DNA of 64,000 bases from Bradyrhizobium elkanii USDA 76. Its GTDB lineage: Bacteria > Pseudomonadota > Alphaproteobacteria > Rhizobiales > Xanthobacteraceae. The stretch is taken from positions 4,952,001 through 5,016,000 of the forward strand of contig NZ_CP066356.1 in assembly GCF_023278185.1 (NCBI RefSeq). The letters run 5' to 3'. Within the stretch, counting starts at the first letter, position 1. Each line of letters opens with the position of its first letter. This document shows positions 1 to 12,103 of this stretch, in pieces. Both the position numbers and the translations under genes were made by a program. The notes beneath the pieces are model-generated. The model was not told the origin of the DNA and did no database searches. It was given only the letters and a program-made list of their open reading frames with translations.

Positions 1-133
1 GGCGGGAGGCACTTGGTTGGAGGTCATTGCGGTTCCAAGGTCGTCGAAGCGGCGTCGGAGCGGCCGTAGTCCATCACCCAGCTAAGCCATTCTAGCAGCT
101 TTTTGAAGGGCCGCGTGAAGCCGCGGCTTGCGA

Positions 134-1960
<1,827 letters not shown>

Positions 1961-1971
1961 GCGGTTCAATG

Positions 1972-2046
1972 TCCCCAAAAATCGCCGAAAATTTGCCAAA
2001 GCGGCGACACGGTCCCTTAACGGGAATCGCCGGCCGCAAGATACTC
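1972..2046. repeat. imperfect direct repeat, copy A, upstream of glmS
   Basis: About 70 bp that recurs upstream of ohyA (3280-3355). Shared blocks in order are CCCCAAA, GAAAATTTGCC, GCGACAC, TCCCTTAACG and ATCGCCGG, followed by CCGCAA. The copy sits immediately upstream of the glmS start codon. The function is unknown; it could be a duplicated promoter region or a short mobile repeat. Confidence 0.6.
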
Positions 2047-2135
2047 AATAATTATTGCCGATTGCGACAGTCTTAAACGGCAAGGTTGATGCGAAAGGCT
2101 GGTTAATCGGGGCTAACCATTTTGGCAAGAGCGCG

Positions 2136-2792
2136 TCAGCGGGGACCCGTCGGCGCGGGCCACGGTTTCGCCTCCCAAATCGTGGTCCATTCCTGACCCG
2201 CGCCGCACGCAGGCGCACTGACCTCGACGCGAACCACGACAAAGCTTTCGCGACTGGTCGCGTCCAGCCGATAGACATGCCGCAGGTGTGGGCTGGGACA
2301 CAGGTCCGATCCGGTTTCGGCCTGAAACAAGCCGGCCTCCTCCCTCCATGTGATGAAACCCGGAGTGTCCGTCGTACCGAAGCCGTCCAGCGCGACGTAC
2401 GGAAATTCCATTGGCTTTGGTCTGATGACGTCGGAAAGATCGAACGCGCGATGCGATCCGGTCACGGAAAGGCGACAGAACATCAGGGCGAGACGATGCC
2501 CGGCCACTTTCATGAAGCGAACCGGCAACTTTTCGATGTCATTCCTGTATTTGCAGCCGGATTGCTCGGCCGCAAGCGCGAGCATCCTTGGCACCAGGGC
2601 CGGATCGGAAATTTCAAAGTCCGTGCGTCCATTGGCAAGGCTGCTCCATTCGCGAAGCGCCTCGCGTCGTGCATTGATGCTCGAAGTTTCGTCGCCGCGC
2701 GCGACCGACACGAGCGACGGACCGGCCGTGAGAAGACCTCCGAGCAGCACCTTGATCAATCCAGCGATCAGCCGCGCGCTCACGGTTCCCAT
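2136..2792 (-). CDS. hypothetical secreted or membrane-anchored protein
   Basis: A 218 aa protein with no recognised family. The chosen start (MGTVSARLIAGLIKVLLGG) gives an N-terminal hydrophobic segment at about residues 7-28 that could be a signal peptide or anchor. The mature part is soluble-looking and contains three scattered cysteines. The start overlaps the stop of the upstream small membrane protein gene by 13 bases in another frame, which suggests translational coupling, so the two probably act together. The open frame extends upstream to 3125, but that part is the shadow of the upstream gene. Confidence 0.6.
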   Translation of the reverse strand: MGTVSARLIAGLIKVLLGGLLTAGPSLVSVARGDETSSINARREALREWSSLANGRTDFEISDPALVPRMLALAAEQSGCKYRNDIEKLPVRFMKVAGHRLALMFCRLSVTGSHRAFDLSDVIRPKPMEFPYVALDGFGTTDTPGFITWREEAGLFQAETGSDLCPSPHLRHVYRLDATSRESFVVVRVEVSAPACGAGQEWTTIWEAKPWPAPTGPR

Positions 2793-3055
2793 CCCCGGCC
2801 ACGCAGCCAGACGTCGCGGCAGGTAACCAGCATGCCGTGCAGTCCGTTCTTGAGGAAAAACAGATAGAGCGCGAACAGCGGCACGAAGCTGAGCCGATCG
2901 CCGCCCCAGGAAACGAACTCGGGTTGGTCGTGCGTCTTCCGGGATAGCACCGCCAGCTGTCCGGTCTCGGCCCATTGGTAGAGTCGTGCCGCGCTGAAGT
3001 ACGTCACCAGGCTGCAAAAGACTCCAATCAAAACGGTCGCAGCAAGTTTGCGCAT
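2780..3055 (-). CDS. small membrane protein, function unknown
   Basis: 91 aa starting MRKLAATVLIGVFCSLVTY. It has a hydrophobic segment at about residues 5-25 and a second one near residues 55-75 (LSFVPLFALYLFFLKNGLHG), so two membrane passes are likely. An in-frame extension to 3106 exists, but the start at 3055 directly precedes the hydrophobic segment and is preferred. It overlaps the next gene (2136-2792) by 13 bases and probably forms a two-gene operon with it. No family is recognised. Confidence 0.6.
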   Translation of the reverse strand: MRKLAATVLIGVFCSLVTYFSAARLYQWAETGQLAVLSRKTHDQPEFVSWGGDRLSFVPLFALYLFFLKNGLHGMLVTCRDVWLRGRGWEP

Positions 3056-3451
3056 GACGTGTTGTGCCTCGTCGCCTCCTAAGAGCGATGAAACCGCAGA
3101 CGGCAAACGCCGCTAGCCGCATCAATACGTCATTAACGCCTTTCGGCGAGGCCAGCCGACGCCGGAGGTAGTCGGCGCTCCCAGAAGGTGATTGGCGGCA
3201 CGCTATGGCGGCGCATCCTCGGCGCGCGGTAGAGACGCACCTACGATCCCTGACCGGCGCGCGGCGATCCGGTCAACCTCCCCAAATCACTGAAAATTTG
3301 CCGGCTCCGCGACACCCTCCCTTAACGAAGCATCGCCGGTCGCGCCGCAACATCTTCGCCGCAACCGGGCCCGGGCCAGAAAATGACATGGCGAACTGCC
3401 AACATCGGCCCCACGGAGATCGCGAAAGCCAATCACGCAGAAAGGTCGCCA
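3056..3451. other. intergenic region between a divergent pair, with repeat copy B
   Basis: About 395 bp with no supportable gene. It separates the small membrane protein gene (minus strand) from ohyA (plus strand) and must hold both promoters. Bases 3280-3355 are copy B of the repeat also found upstream of glmS (1972-2046). Nothing else stands out. Confidence 0.6.
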
Positions 3452-5419
3452 ATGACTGATGTCGCAGCTTCCGGCACGCCCACCTTCGAGGTCGAAACCG
3501 ACGCGTCCAGGCGCTACTGGCACAACGGGAGCCACAACACGCTGCCGCCGCCGGACATGATGGGCGCTTACATGCGCAACCGTCCCGTGTCGAAACAGCC
3601 GGTCGAAGCCCGCAAGGCCTGGATCATCGGCAGCGGCATCGCGGGACTGGCCGCGGCCTTCTACATGATCCGCGACGGCGGCATGAAGGGCGACGACATC
3701 ACCATTCTCGACACCATGCACATCGAGGGCGGCTCGCTCGACGGCGCCGGTGATCCCGAGATCGGCTACATCATTCGCGGCGGTCGCGAGATGAACTGGA
3801 ACTACGACAATCTCTGGGACATGTTCCAGGACGTCCAGGCGCTGGAATTGCCCGAGGGTTACAGCGTTCTCGACGAATACCGGCTCGTCAACGACAACGA
3901 TCCGAACTTCTCCAAGGCGCGGCTGATGCACAAGCGCGGCCAGATCCGCGACTTCTCGACGCTCGGCCTGTCGAAGCCGCAGCAATGGGAATTGATCCGC
4001 CTGCTGCTGAAGCGCAAGGAGGATCTCGACGACATCACCATCGAGCAGTACTTCAGCCCGGGCTTCCTCGAGACCAACTTCTGGTTCCTCTGGCGCTCGA
4101 TGTTCGCCTTCGAGAACTGGCAGAGCCTGCTCGAAATGAAGCTCTACATGCATCGCTTCCTCGATGCGATCGACGGGCTGACCGACATGTCGGCGCTGGT
4201 ATTTCCGAAATACAACCAGTTCGACAGCTTCGTCCGTCCGCTGGTGACGCATCTGCGCGAGCGTGGCGTCAAGGTGCAGTTCGATACCCGCGTCCACGAT
4301 CTCGACATCAAGACCGACGGCGATGCCCGCACGGTCACCGCGATCCACGCCAAGGTGGGCGGCGCCGACACCACCATTCCGGTCGGTCCGAAAGATCTGG
4401 TCTTCGCGCTCACGGGATCGATGACCGAGGGCACCGCTTATGGCGACATGGACCACGCCCCCGTTCTTCAGCGCGGCAAGCATGATCCGGGTGAGGCCAG
4501 CGACTGGACGCTGTGGACGAACCTGGCGAAGAAATCGCCGATCTTCGGCAAGCCCGAGAAGTTCTACGGCAATGTCGACAAGTCGATGTGGGAGTCGGTC
4601 ACGCTCACCTGCAAGCCGTCGCCCTTCGTCGACCGGCTGAAGGAGCTTTCGGTCAACGATCCCTATTCCGGCAAGACGGTCACCGGCGGGATCATCACCT
4701 TCACCGACTCCAATTGGGTGCTCAGCTTCACCTGCAACCGGCAGCCGCACTTTCCGACCCAGCCGAAGGACGTCCTGGTGGTCTGGGTCTATGCATTGCT
4801 GATGGACAAGGAGGGCAACTACATCAAGAAGCCGATGCCGGCCTGCACCGGCCGCGAGATTCTGGCCGAGCTCTGCTACCACCTCGGCATCGAGGACAAG
4901 CTGGATGCGGTGGTGGCGAACACCAAGGCCCGCCTCGCCTTGATGCCCTACATCACCGCGATGTTCATGCCCCGCGCGGCGGGCGACCGGCCGCATCCCG
5001 TCCCCGCGGGCTGCACCAATCTGGGCCTGATGGGCCAGTTCGTGGAAACATCGAATGACATCATCTTCACGATGGACAGCTCGGTCCGCACCGCGCGGGT
5101 CGCGGTGTACACGCTGCTCAAACTCGCCAAGCAGGTGCCGGACATCAGCCCCACGCAATATGATATCCGGACCATCCTGAAGGGCGCCCGTGCCTTGAAC
5201 AACAACGAACCGTTCCCGGGCGAACGCCTGCTGCACCGGCTGCTCGACAAGACCTACTACGCCCACATTCTCCCGCCACTGCCCGAGCCCGATTCCACGC
5301 GGCGCGGCAGTGCCGAGCGCGAGCTGGCGGGACTTCTCGGCAAGGGCGATCAGGCGCTCGGCGCCATCATCGGCTGGCTGGAACGGATTCGAGAGAGCAT
5401 CTCGACCCGCAAGGGCTAG
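3452..5419 (+). CDS. ohyA: oleate hydratase (MCRA family flavoprotein)
   Basis: FAD-dependent hydration of cis-9 unsaturated fatty acids such as oleate to 10-hydroxy fatty acids, a detoxification or lipid-modification reaction at the membrane. The 655 aa protein shows the FAD-binding start [14 protein letters not shown], the family signature [15 protein letters not shown], and a C-terminal FAD-contact stretch around [19 protein letters not shown]. The start at 3452 (MTDVAASG) is preferred over the upstream ATG at 3383 because AAAGG lies at proper spacing before it. The stop codon TAG overlaps the first base of an interspersed repeat (5419-5520). Confidence 0.93.
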   Translation: MTDVAASGTPTFEVETDASRRYWHNGSHNTLPPPDMMGAYMRNRPVSKQPVEARKAWIIGSGIAGLAAAFYMIRDGGMKGDDITILDTMHIEGGSLDGAGDPEIGYIIRGGREMNWNYDNLWDMFQDVQALELPEGYSVLDEYRLVNDNDPNFSKARLMHKRGQIRDFSTLGLSKPQQWELIRLLLKRKEDLDDITIEQYFSPGFLETNFWFLWRSMFAFENWQSLLEMKLYMHRFLDAIDGLTDMSALVFPKYNQFDSFVRPLVTHLRERGVKVQFDTRVHDLDIKTDGDARTVTAIHAKVGGADTTIPVGPKDLVFALTGSMTEGTAYGDMDHAPVLQRGKHDPGEASDWTLWTNLAKKSPIFGKPEKFYGNVDKSMWESVTLTCKPSPFVDRLKELSVNDPYSGKTVTGGIITFTDSNWVLSFTCNRQPHFPTQPKDVLVVWVYALLMDKEGNYIKKPMPACTGREILAELCYHLGIEDKLDAVVANTKARLALMPYITAMFMPRAAGDRPHPVPAGCTNLGLMGQFVETSNDIIFTMDSSVRTARVAVYTLLKLAKQVPDISPTQYDIRTILKGARALNNNEPFPGERLLHRLLDKTYYAHILPPLPEPDSTRRGSAERELAGLLGKGDQALGAIIGWLERIRESISTRKG

Positions 5420-5520
5420 AGCACGGTCCGGGAAAGTGCGATGCGGATTTCCGAAAAGATCATGCTTTGACGATGGTCCGAACGGCGACGGCGGCTCAAC
5501 CGGATCTCATCGCGCTGTAG
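5419..5520 (+). repeat. interspersed palindromic repeat, family R (copy 1)
   Basis: It starts GAGCACGGTCCGG, contains TTTCCGAAAAGATCATGCT and ends near ATCTCATCGCGCTGTAG. Related copies lie at 31400-31523 and, inverted, at 62732-62803. Its first base is the last base of the ohyA stop codon. Confidence 0.65.
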
Positions 5521-5588
5521 CGCGTCGAGCCATCAGCGTGTCGCGCCGGCGTTGATCGCAACGCCGACGTCGATCCCTGCCGGACGCC

Positions 5589-6383
5589 CTAATGCTCAAC
5601 CCGATAGAGCCGCCATCGCTCCGGCACGCCCTTGAGCTGGTGCGCGCCGCGGTCCTTGAAGCGGATTTCGGACTTTGACATCAGGTCCTTGACGGCGCTC
5701 GAGACCAGCACTTCGCCGGCCCGCGCTTTCGCTGCGACGCGCGCGCCGATGTGAAACGCAAGACCGATCACCTCCGCCCCACTCACCTGGTATTCGCCCG
5801 CGTGCAGTCCGACCCTGATCTCCAGCCCCAGCGTTCGCACGGACTCGCGGATTGCGGTCGCGCAACGGATCCCGGCTGCCGGCGCGCGGAACGTCGCCAG
5901 CACCCCGTCCCCCGTCGTCACGACTTCCTTCCCCCGCAAGGCCTTCAGCTCCCTGCGCACAGCGACGTAGTAGTGATTCATCACCGTCGCCCAGCGCGTG
6001 TCGCCGAGCCGCGCGGCCTTTTCGGTGGATCGGACGATATCGACATAGAGGATCGTGGCGAGCGCCTGTTTGAGCTGCGAGTCCCGGTCGACGGTTCGGC
6101 GCCGGTTCGCGATATTCCCAGCCAGCGGTTCATAGCGATGGCTGCGTCGCCGCGCGATGGCGGCCTTGGTGTAATCCTGGGCGCGCTGCACCGTGCGGCA
6201 GCGAATGGTTTTTTCCTGCGGTGGAAACGTCCAGTAGACCTTTCGCCCGTCGCCCGCGCCATCAACCTGCACGGCGCCCCATTTCAGGAAAACCGTCGAG
6301 CCGGCCCGTCGAATGCACCATGCCTTCGACGTGTATCCGGAAACGTTCGACTGATGGACTCCGATGCGAAGGAATTTTGGCAT
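5589..6383 (-). CDS. WGR-like domain / class III adenylate-guanylate cyclase
   Basis: 264 aa. The C-terminal half (about residues 105-264) is a class III nucleotide cyclase catalytic domain: ILYVDIVRSTEKA supplies the first metal aspartate, VVTTGDGVLATF the second, and IRVGLHAGEYQVSGAEVIG is the conserved core that follows. The N-terminal half (about 15-85) has a KWGAVQVDGAGDGRKVYW stretch, then a helix-like part ending in RRRSHRYEPL, which resembles a WGR domain; that assignment is by eye. No membrane segment is seen, so the enzyme is probably cytosolic. It would make cAMP (or cGMP). It is convergent with ohyA and follows the nitrilase gene on the same strand by 175 bp. Confidence 0.82.
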   Translation of the reverse strand: MPKFLRIGVHQSNVSGYTSKAWCIRRAGSTVFLKWGAVQVDGAGDGRKVYWTFPPQEKTIRCRTVQRAQDYTKAAIARRRSHRYEPLAGNIANRRRTVDRDSQLKQALATILYVDIVRSTEKAARLGDTRWATVMNHYYVAVRRELKALRGKEVVTTGDGVLATFRAPAAGIRCATAIRESVRTLGLEIRVGLHAGEYQVSGAEVIGLAFHIGARVAAKARAGEVLVSSAVKDLMSKSEIRFKDRGAHQLKGVPERWRLYRVEH

Positions 6384-6558
6384 GAGCGTCCGGCCGATCG
6401 AAGAAGCGTTTGGCAGCCTACCCAGGGTAAAGCGTAGCCATACATTCCTGCGTTGGCAACGGTGCAGGTTTTCGGACTATCGAGAATGCCGGACCGCGAT
6501 GTCCGCGTAGAGTCCCGCACGCGGACAAAGGATTGTATAAGGCAGCACCAGCTCTTCG

Positions 6559-7623
6559 TCAGCTCCGATAGTCGCGGCCCTGACCGTTCGAACCGGCGTC
6601 GGCATCGACAGCCAGAATTGCCGCGTCCTGCACTTGCGCTATCGGCAGATCTGCATCTCGGAATCGCGCGGGGGTCAACCGGCTGCGGTCGACCGTCACG
6701 CCGAAGATGTCGAAGCGGTTGTAGTAGCCGACCACGTCGTGAAACTGTTTCGGCTCGACGCAGCGATTGAGATCGATCTCCGCGTAGGCGATCCCCTCCT
6801 CGTCCTGCAATCCATCGCCGAAGACGCTGCCCGTCGGATCGACGAAGAAGCTCGCCGCACGTGGTGTCTGGTCGATCACGTCTGCGATCGTTCGATCGCG
6901 TTCAATGAGGAAGGCGCGCAGCGCCTGGTCCATGTAGCCGGCGGTGACGATCCCGAATACCTTGGCTTCGAAGCAATGGGCGCTGGCCCGGATGCGGTTG
7001 GCGGCCACGTTGTCGAAATTGCCGCCGCCGGCCGGGCGCCGGGTGGGCCACATCGGCGGCCAGCTCGAAATGTGGACCTGCTCGCCCTGCGCCATCAGCG
7101 CGAAGCGGGCCAATGGATTGGTATTCTCGCCGCAGATCAACCCGCCGATCCGGCCCTGCCGCGTCTCCGCGACCTTAAGGCCCGCACCATCCCCGGACGA
7201 CCACACCAGCTTCTCATAGAAGGTCGGAACCAGCTTGCGGTGATGGATGAGAATTTCTCCGGTCTCGCCGATCAGCAGGTTCGAGTTCCACAGCCCCCCG
7301 ACGCTGACGGCCGAGCGCTCGCTGATGCCGATCGAGACCGTGACGCCGAGGGCGCGCGCCTCGGCGCAAAGCCGCGCCACTTCCGGTCCGTCCGCCAGCA
7401 CGGATTGCTCCGCCATGCGCACGAACAGATCGTGGTTGTCGATTGGAGGCCACAGCGCGGCCCAGACCGGAAAGGCGGGAATATAGGTTTCGGGAAACGC
7501 GATCAGCTCGGCGCCGGCCCTGGCCGCCTCGCGAATGATGGCGATCGCCTTTTCGGTGGTCGCCCAGCTGTCGAGGAAGACGGGCGCGGCGTGGACGGCA
7601 GCAGCCTTGAAACGAGGAAGCAT
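6559..7623 (-). CDS. nitrilase (carbon-nitrogen hydrolase)
   Basis: Hydrolyses a nitrile to the carboxylic acid and ammonia. The 354 aa protein has the nitrilase catalytic triad visible as Glu45 (AFPETY), Lys130 (HHRKLVPT) and Cys164 (GLICGENTNP). The sequence around the cysteine and the following SSWPPMWP stretch resemble aliphatic or arylacetonitrilases rather than amidases. The start MLPRFKAAAVHAAPV is the family-typical beginning. It is divergently transcribed from the LysR-type gene at 7799, a common arrangement for a regulator and its target; the 175 bp between them should hold the shared operator. The substrate cannot be told from sequence. Confidence 0.9.
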   Translation of the reverse strand: MLPRFKAAAVHAAPVFLDSWATTEKAIAIIREAARAGAELIAFPETYIPAFPVWAALWPPIDNHDLFVRMAEQSVLADGPEVARLCAEARALGVTVSIGISERSAVSVGGLWNSNLLIGETGEILIHHRKLVPTFYEKLVWSSGDGAGLKVAETRQGRIGGLICGENTNPLARFALMAQGEQVHISSWPPMWPTRRPAGGGNFDNVAANRIRASAHCFEAKVFGIVTAGYMDQALRAFLIERDRTIADVIDQTPRAASFFVDPTGSVFGDGLQDEEGIAYAEIDLNRCVEPKQFHDVVGYYNRFDIFGVTVDRSRLTPARFRDADLPIAQVQDAAILAVDADAGSNGQGRDYRS

Positions 7624-7798
7624 GTCGAAAATCCCGGCTAGGACTAGGGGAGCGAAGCGGTATCATCCCTGCCTTGCCGGCGTGCATGGGAATTGTCGCA
7701 AGGTCGCTTGCGAAGGATCGGAACCGCCACGCGCTGGAACGGGAATTGCTTTGCTGACAAGGGCCGCAATTTCAACGGCCGCAACCGGGAGGCAGGTG

Positions 7799-8749
7799 AT
7801 GTTCGACACGATCAACTGGGACGATCTGCGGGTGTTTCTCTGCGCCGCCCGCGCCGGCAATCTCAGCCAGACCGCGAAACGGCTGCGGCTCGACCATTCC
7901 ACCGTCAGCCGGCGCATCGCCCAAATGGAAGCTTCCCTCGGGGTGGCGGTGTTCGAACGCCACCGCACCGGGCTCAAGCTGAACGAGGTCGGCGAGCGGT
8001 TGCTGCGTCATGCCGAGCGGGTCGAGAGCGCGGTGATCGCCATCCGCGAGGAGGCCAGCGCCAGCGACACCCAGGAGCTCGTCGGGACCGTGCGGCTCGC
8101 CACCATGGAGGGGATCGCCTCGCTCTATCTGGCGCAACGCTTTGCCAAGCTGCGGCGCACCGCGCCACAGCTCACCGTCGAACTCGTCACGTCCGCCCAG
8201 ACGGTCTACGTCCATAAGCGCGAGGCCGACCTGTTCGTGTCCTTCTTCCGGCCACCCGGTCCGGGCCTGATCTCGGAGCGCATCGGCAAGTTTCGACTCG
8301 GGCTATTCGCGAGCCACGACTATCTCGACAACCATGGGATGCCCGCAAGCCTGCGCGACCTGCAGGATCATTGGTTCGTGTCCTATATCGAGGATCTGAT
8401 CCAGGTCGATTCGGTGCGCTGGCTCGCCGACGTCATCGAAGAGCCGAAAATCGCCTTCCACTCCAACAGCATGATCGCGCAGATGAACGCCGCGGCGGGC
8501 GGCCTCGGCATCGTGATGCTGCCGAGCTTTGCCACACGGGACCGGCCCGACCTGATACCCGTGCTGCCCACTCTCGCCGGCACCGTTCGCGAGGTCTGGC
8601 TCAACGTCCACAGCGATCTGCAATTCGCCCCGCGCATCCGCGCCGTCCGCGCTTTCCTGAAAAACACCCTGAAGCAGGACCCCGACATGCAGGTCACGCT
8701 GGCCGATGTCGTGCCGCAGCCGCGCACAGCAGATTGCAAAAATCCATAA
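7799..8749 (+). CDS. LysR-family transcriptional regulator
   Basis: 316 aa. The N-terminal winged helix-turn-helix is clear (WDDLRVFLCAARAGNLSQTAKRL then HSTVSRRIAQMEASLGVAVF), followed by a substrate-binding effector domain. The start at 7799 is preferred because GGGAGG lies 6 bases upstream and the protein begins just before the HTH; the open frame to 7535 runs into the divergent nitrilase gene. By position it probably controls the nitrilase, the downstream DUF485/symporter pair, or both. Confidence 0.92.
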   Translation: MFDTINWDDLRVFLCAARAGNLSQTAKRLRLDHSTVSRRIAQMEASLGVAVFERHRTGLKLNEVGERLLRHAERVESAVIAIREEASASDTQELVGTVRLATMEGIASLYLAQRFAKLRRTAPQLTVELVTSAQTVYVHKREADLFVSFFRPPGPGLISERIGKFRLGLFASHDYLDNHGMPASLRDLQDHWFVSYIEDLIQVDSVRWLADVIEEPKIAFHSNSMIAQMNAAAGGLGIVMLPSFATRDRPDLIPVLPTLAGTVREVWLNVHSDLQFAPRIRAVRAFLKNTLKQDPDMQVTLADVVPQPRTADCKNP

Positions 8750-8826
8750 TTCCCTTCCGTCAGACCCCGGCTGAAGCTCGTCCGATTGGCGCAAGCAGAG
8801 CGCGCTGAAGTTTTGAGGGGGCCGAT

Positions 8827-9141
8827 ATGAACGTGGTTATTCCCGGCAATGCCGATCCGGCGCCGAGCGGCGGCGCATTGGCCAAGAAAGCGGCCGAGCA
8901 ACTGGCCAGGAAGCGGCTGACCGTCGCGCTCGTTCTGAGCGTTGCGATGATCGCGATCTATTTCGGCTTCATGGGGCTTTTCGCGTTCGACAAACCGCTG
9001 CTCGGCACCATCCTGATGCCCGGCCTGTCGCTTTGCATCGTGCTCGGCCCGCTCGTCATCATCTCCTCCTTCGTGCTCTGCCTGGTCTACGTACTGTGGG
9101 CGAACCGGGTGTTCGACGCAGGCGTTCGCGAGCTTCGCTAA
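8827..9141 (+). CDS. DUF485 family inner-membrane protein
   Basis: 104 aa with two membrane segments (about residues 34-55 and 66-92). DUF485 proteins are encoded next to acetate-type sodium/solute symporters and are assumed to be small partner subunits. A GAGGGG box precedes the ATG. The symporter gene begins 12 bases after the stop, so the two are surely one operon. Confidence 0.88.
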   Translation: MNVVIPGNADPAPSGGALAKKAAEQLARKRLTVALVLSVAMIAIYFGFMGLFAFDKPLLGTILMPGLSLCIVLGPLVIISSFVLCLVYVLWANRVFDAGVRELR

Positions 9142-9153
9142 GGGGACAGGCAA

Positions 9154-10737
9154 ATGGGCAGCAGCACGCTTTCGATCGGGTTCTTCTTCGCCTTCATGGC
9201 GTTGACGCTGGCGATCACCTATTGGGCTGCGCGGCGGACGCGCACCACCGAGCACTTCTTTGCCGCCGGCGGCCAGGTCACGCCGTGGCAGAACGGCTGG
9301 GCACTCGCGGGAGACTTCCTGAGCGCCGCGGCCCTGCTCGGAATTGCCGGCATCGTCACCTCGAACGGCTTCGACGGCATGATCTATTCGATCGGGTGGC
9401 TGGTCGGCTGGCCGATCATTCTGTTCCTGATCGTCGAACCATTGCGCAATGTCGGCCGTTTCACCTTCGCCGACGTCGTGGCCTATCGCCTGCGCCAGCG
9501 CCCGGTGCGCCTCGCCGGCGCCATCGGTACACTTGCCGTGATCCTGTTCTACCTGATCGCGCAGATGGTCGCGACAGGATCGCTGATCAAGCTGCTGTTC
9601 GGCCTGCCCTACACCTGGTCGGTCATCGTCGTCGGCAGTGTGATGCTGGTCTATGTGCTGTTCGGCGGCATGTTGGCGACGACCTGGGTGCAGGTGGTCA
9701 AGGCCGTGCTGTTGATGGGCGGCGGCATCCTGCTCGCCTTCCTCGTGTTGACCCATTTCGACATGAATCCGCTGAAGCTGTTCGCCGCGGCGTCCGAGAA
9801 ATACGGCACCAAGGTGCTGCAGCCGGGATCGAAGGTGGTCTCGGGTCAATGGGATGCCATCTCGCTCGGGCTCGGCCTGATGTTCGGAACCGCCGCGATG
9901 CCGCATGTGCTGATGCGGGCCTATACGGTGAAGGATTCCAAGGCCGCACGGCTGTCGATCCTCTATGCCACCGGCCTGATCGGCGTGTTTCATCTCATGG
10001 TCTTCATCATCGGCTTCGGCGCCATGGTGCTGGTCGGCCCCGAGGCGGTGGCCAAGGCCGGAGGCGGCGGCAACATGGCAGCGCCCCTGCTCGCACTCAC
10101 CGTCGGCGGCAATGCGTTCTTCGGCTTCATCTGTGCGGTCGCGTTCGCGACCATGCTCGCGGTCGTCGCGGGGTTGACGCTGTCGGGCGTCGCCACGCTC
10201 TGCCACGACGTCTGGACCAATGTGATCCGCAACGGCACCGCTTCGGAGACCGAGCAGCTCAAGGTCGCGCGGGTCGCGACTGTTCTGATTTCCATCCTCG
10301 CCATCGGCCTGGGCATCGCGTTCGAGGGCCAGAATGTCGCCTTCATGGCGGGACTTGCGTTCTCGATCGCCTGCGCCGCCAACTTCCCGTCGCTCGTGCT
10401 CGCCATCACCTGGCGCCACTTCACGACGCCTGCTGCCGTGGCGAGCATCCTCGTCGGCACGCTGAGCTCGCTGGTGCTGATCTATCTGTCCCCGACCATC
10501 CAGGTCGACATTCTCGGCAAGCCGCTCGCCGCGGTCGAGCATCAATGGTGGTTCGTATCGCTGCGCAATCCCGCGATCATCAGCATGCCGCTATCCTTTG
10601 CGGTCGCGATCCTACTGTCGCTGGTCACACGCGAGAAGAACGCAAGCCTCGCCTTTGACGAGATGCAGCGGCGCATCCTGCTCGGACCGGTCCAGCCGAA
10701 GACCGACGAGCCGCGCCAGGCGAAGAATGCGGCATGA
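9154..10737 (+). CDS. actP: sodium/solute symporter, cation/acetate (ActP-like)
   Basis: 527 aa polytopic protein of the SSS family with about 13 membrane segments. Family features include the N-terminal FFAAGGQVTPWQNGWALAGDFLSAAALLG, the GTAAMPHVLMRAYTVKD region, and an unusually hydrophobic core throughout. It imports acetate or another short monocarboxylate with a cation. Its operon partner is the DUF485 protein at 8827. The LysR gene just upstream could regulate it. The exact substrate is inferred from family resemblance only, so the symbol is tentative. Confidence 0.82.
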   Translation: MGSSTLSIGFFFAFMALTLAITYWAARRTRTTEHFFAAGGQVTPWQNGWALAGDFLSAAALLGIAGIVTSNGFDGMIYSIGWLVGWPIILFLIVEPLRNVGRFTFADVVAYRLRQRPVRLAGAIGTLAVILFYLIAQMVATGSLIKLLFGLPYTWSVIVVGSVMLVYVLFGGMLATTWVQVVKAVLLMGGGILLAFLVLTHFDMNPLKLFAAASEKYGTKVLQPGSKVVSGQWDAISLGLGLMFGTAAMPHVLMRAYTVKDSKAARLSILYATGLIGVFHLMVFIIGFGAMVLVGPEAVAKAGGGGNMAAPLLALTVGGNAFFGFICAVAFATMLAVVAGLTLSGVATLCHDVWTNVIRNGTASETEQLKVARVATVLISILAIGLGIAFEGQNVAFMAGLAFSIACAANFPSLVLAITWRHFTTPAAVASILVGTLSSLVLIYLSPTIQVDILGKPLAAVEHQWWFVSLRNPAIISMPLSFAVAILLSLVTREKNASLAFDEMQRRILLGPVQPKTDEPRQAKNAA

Positions 10738-10830
10738 ACCGGGTCAACCGATCGACGTTGCGATCAGCCCGTTGCGAACCCCGTCACCCGATGCGGATGT
10801 GTGACTCACAGATCGCGCAACACACTCAGT

Positions 10831-10934
10831 GTCGTCCCGGCGAAAGCCGGGACCCATAACCACCGACGGTCATTGCCTCACGATGCTGGAACGACGAGTC
10901 CTGTCCCCAACTTCCGCCGCGGAGTATGGGTCCC
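10831..10934. repeat. palindromic intergenic repeat, left part, interrupted by the IS110 element
   Basis: The left arm at 10831-10858 begins GTCGTCCCGGCGAAAGCC. Its reverse complement is found in two pieces: 10925-10934 (TATGGGTCCC) on the left side of the IS and 12045-12062 on the right side. Joined, the 28-base arms pair without a mismatch. The intervening 66 bases form the loop region. Confidence 0.88.
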
Positions 10935-10944
10935 TGTGTCTTGG

Positions 10945-12036
<1,092 letters not shown>

Positions 12037-12044
12037 CAGTTGCC

Positions 12045-12062
12045 GGCTTTCGCCGGGACGAC
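12045..12062. repeat. right part of the interrupted palindromic repeat
   Basis: These 18 bases (GGCTTTCGCCGGGACGAC) complete the right arm of the palindrome whose left arm is at 10831-10858. Together with 10925-10934 they give a perfect 28-base match to the reverse complement of the left arm. Confidence 0.88.
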
Positions 12063-12103
12063 ACCTTATGGTGAGACAGGCTCGCAAATATGTCGCGAGA
12101 AGA

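Noticed and set aside
3287..5266. 659-codon open frame on the minus strand opposite ohyA
   Set aside because: Same antisense composition (many VDR, HRD and RQ strings), no domain; ohyA is certain.
8383..10545. 720-codon open frame on the minus strand opposite the LysR, DUF485 and symporter genes
   Set aside because: It spans several real genes and consists of charged low-complexity sequence.
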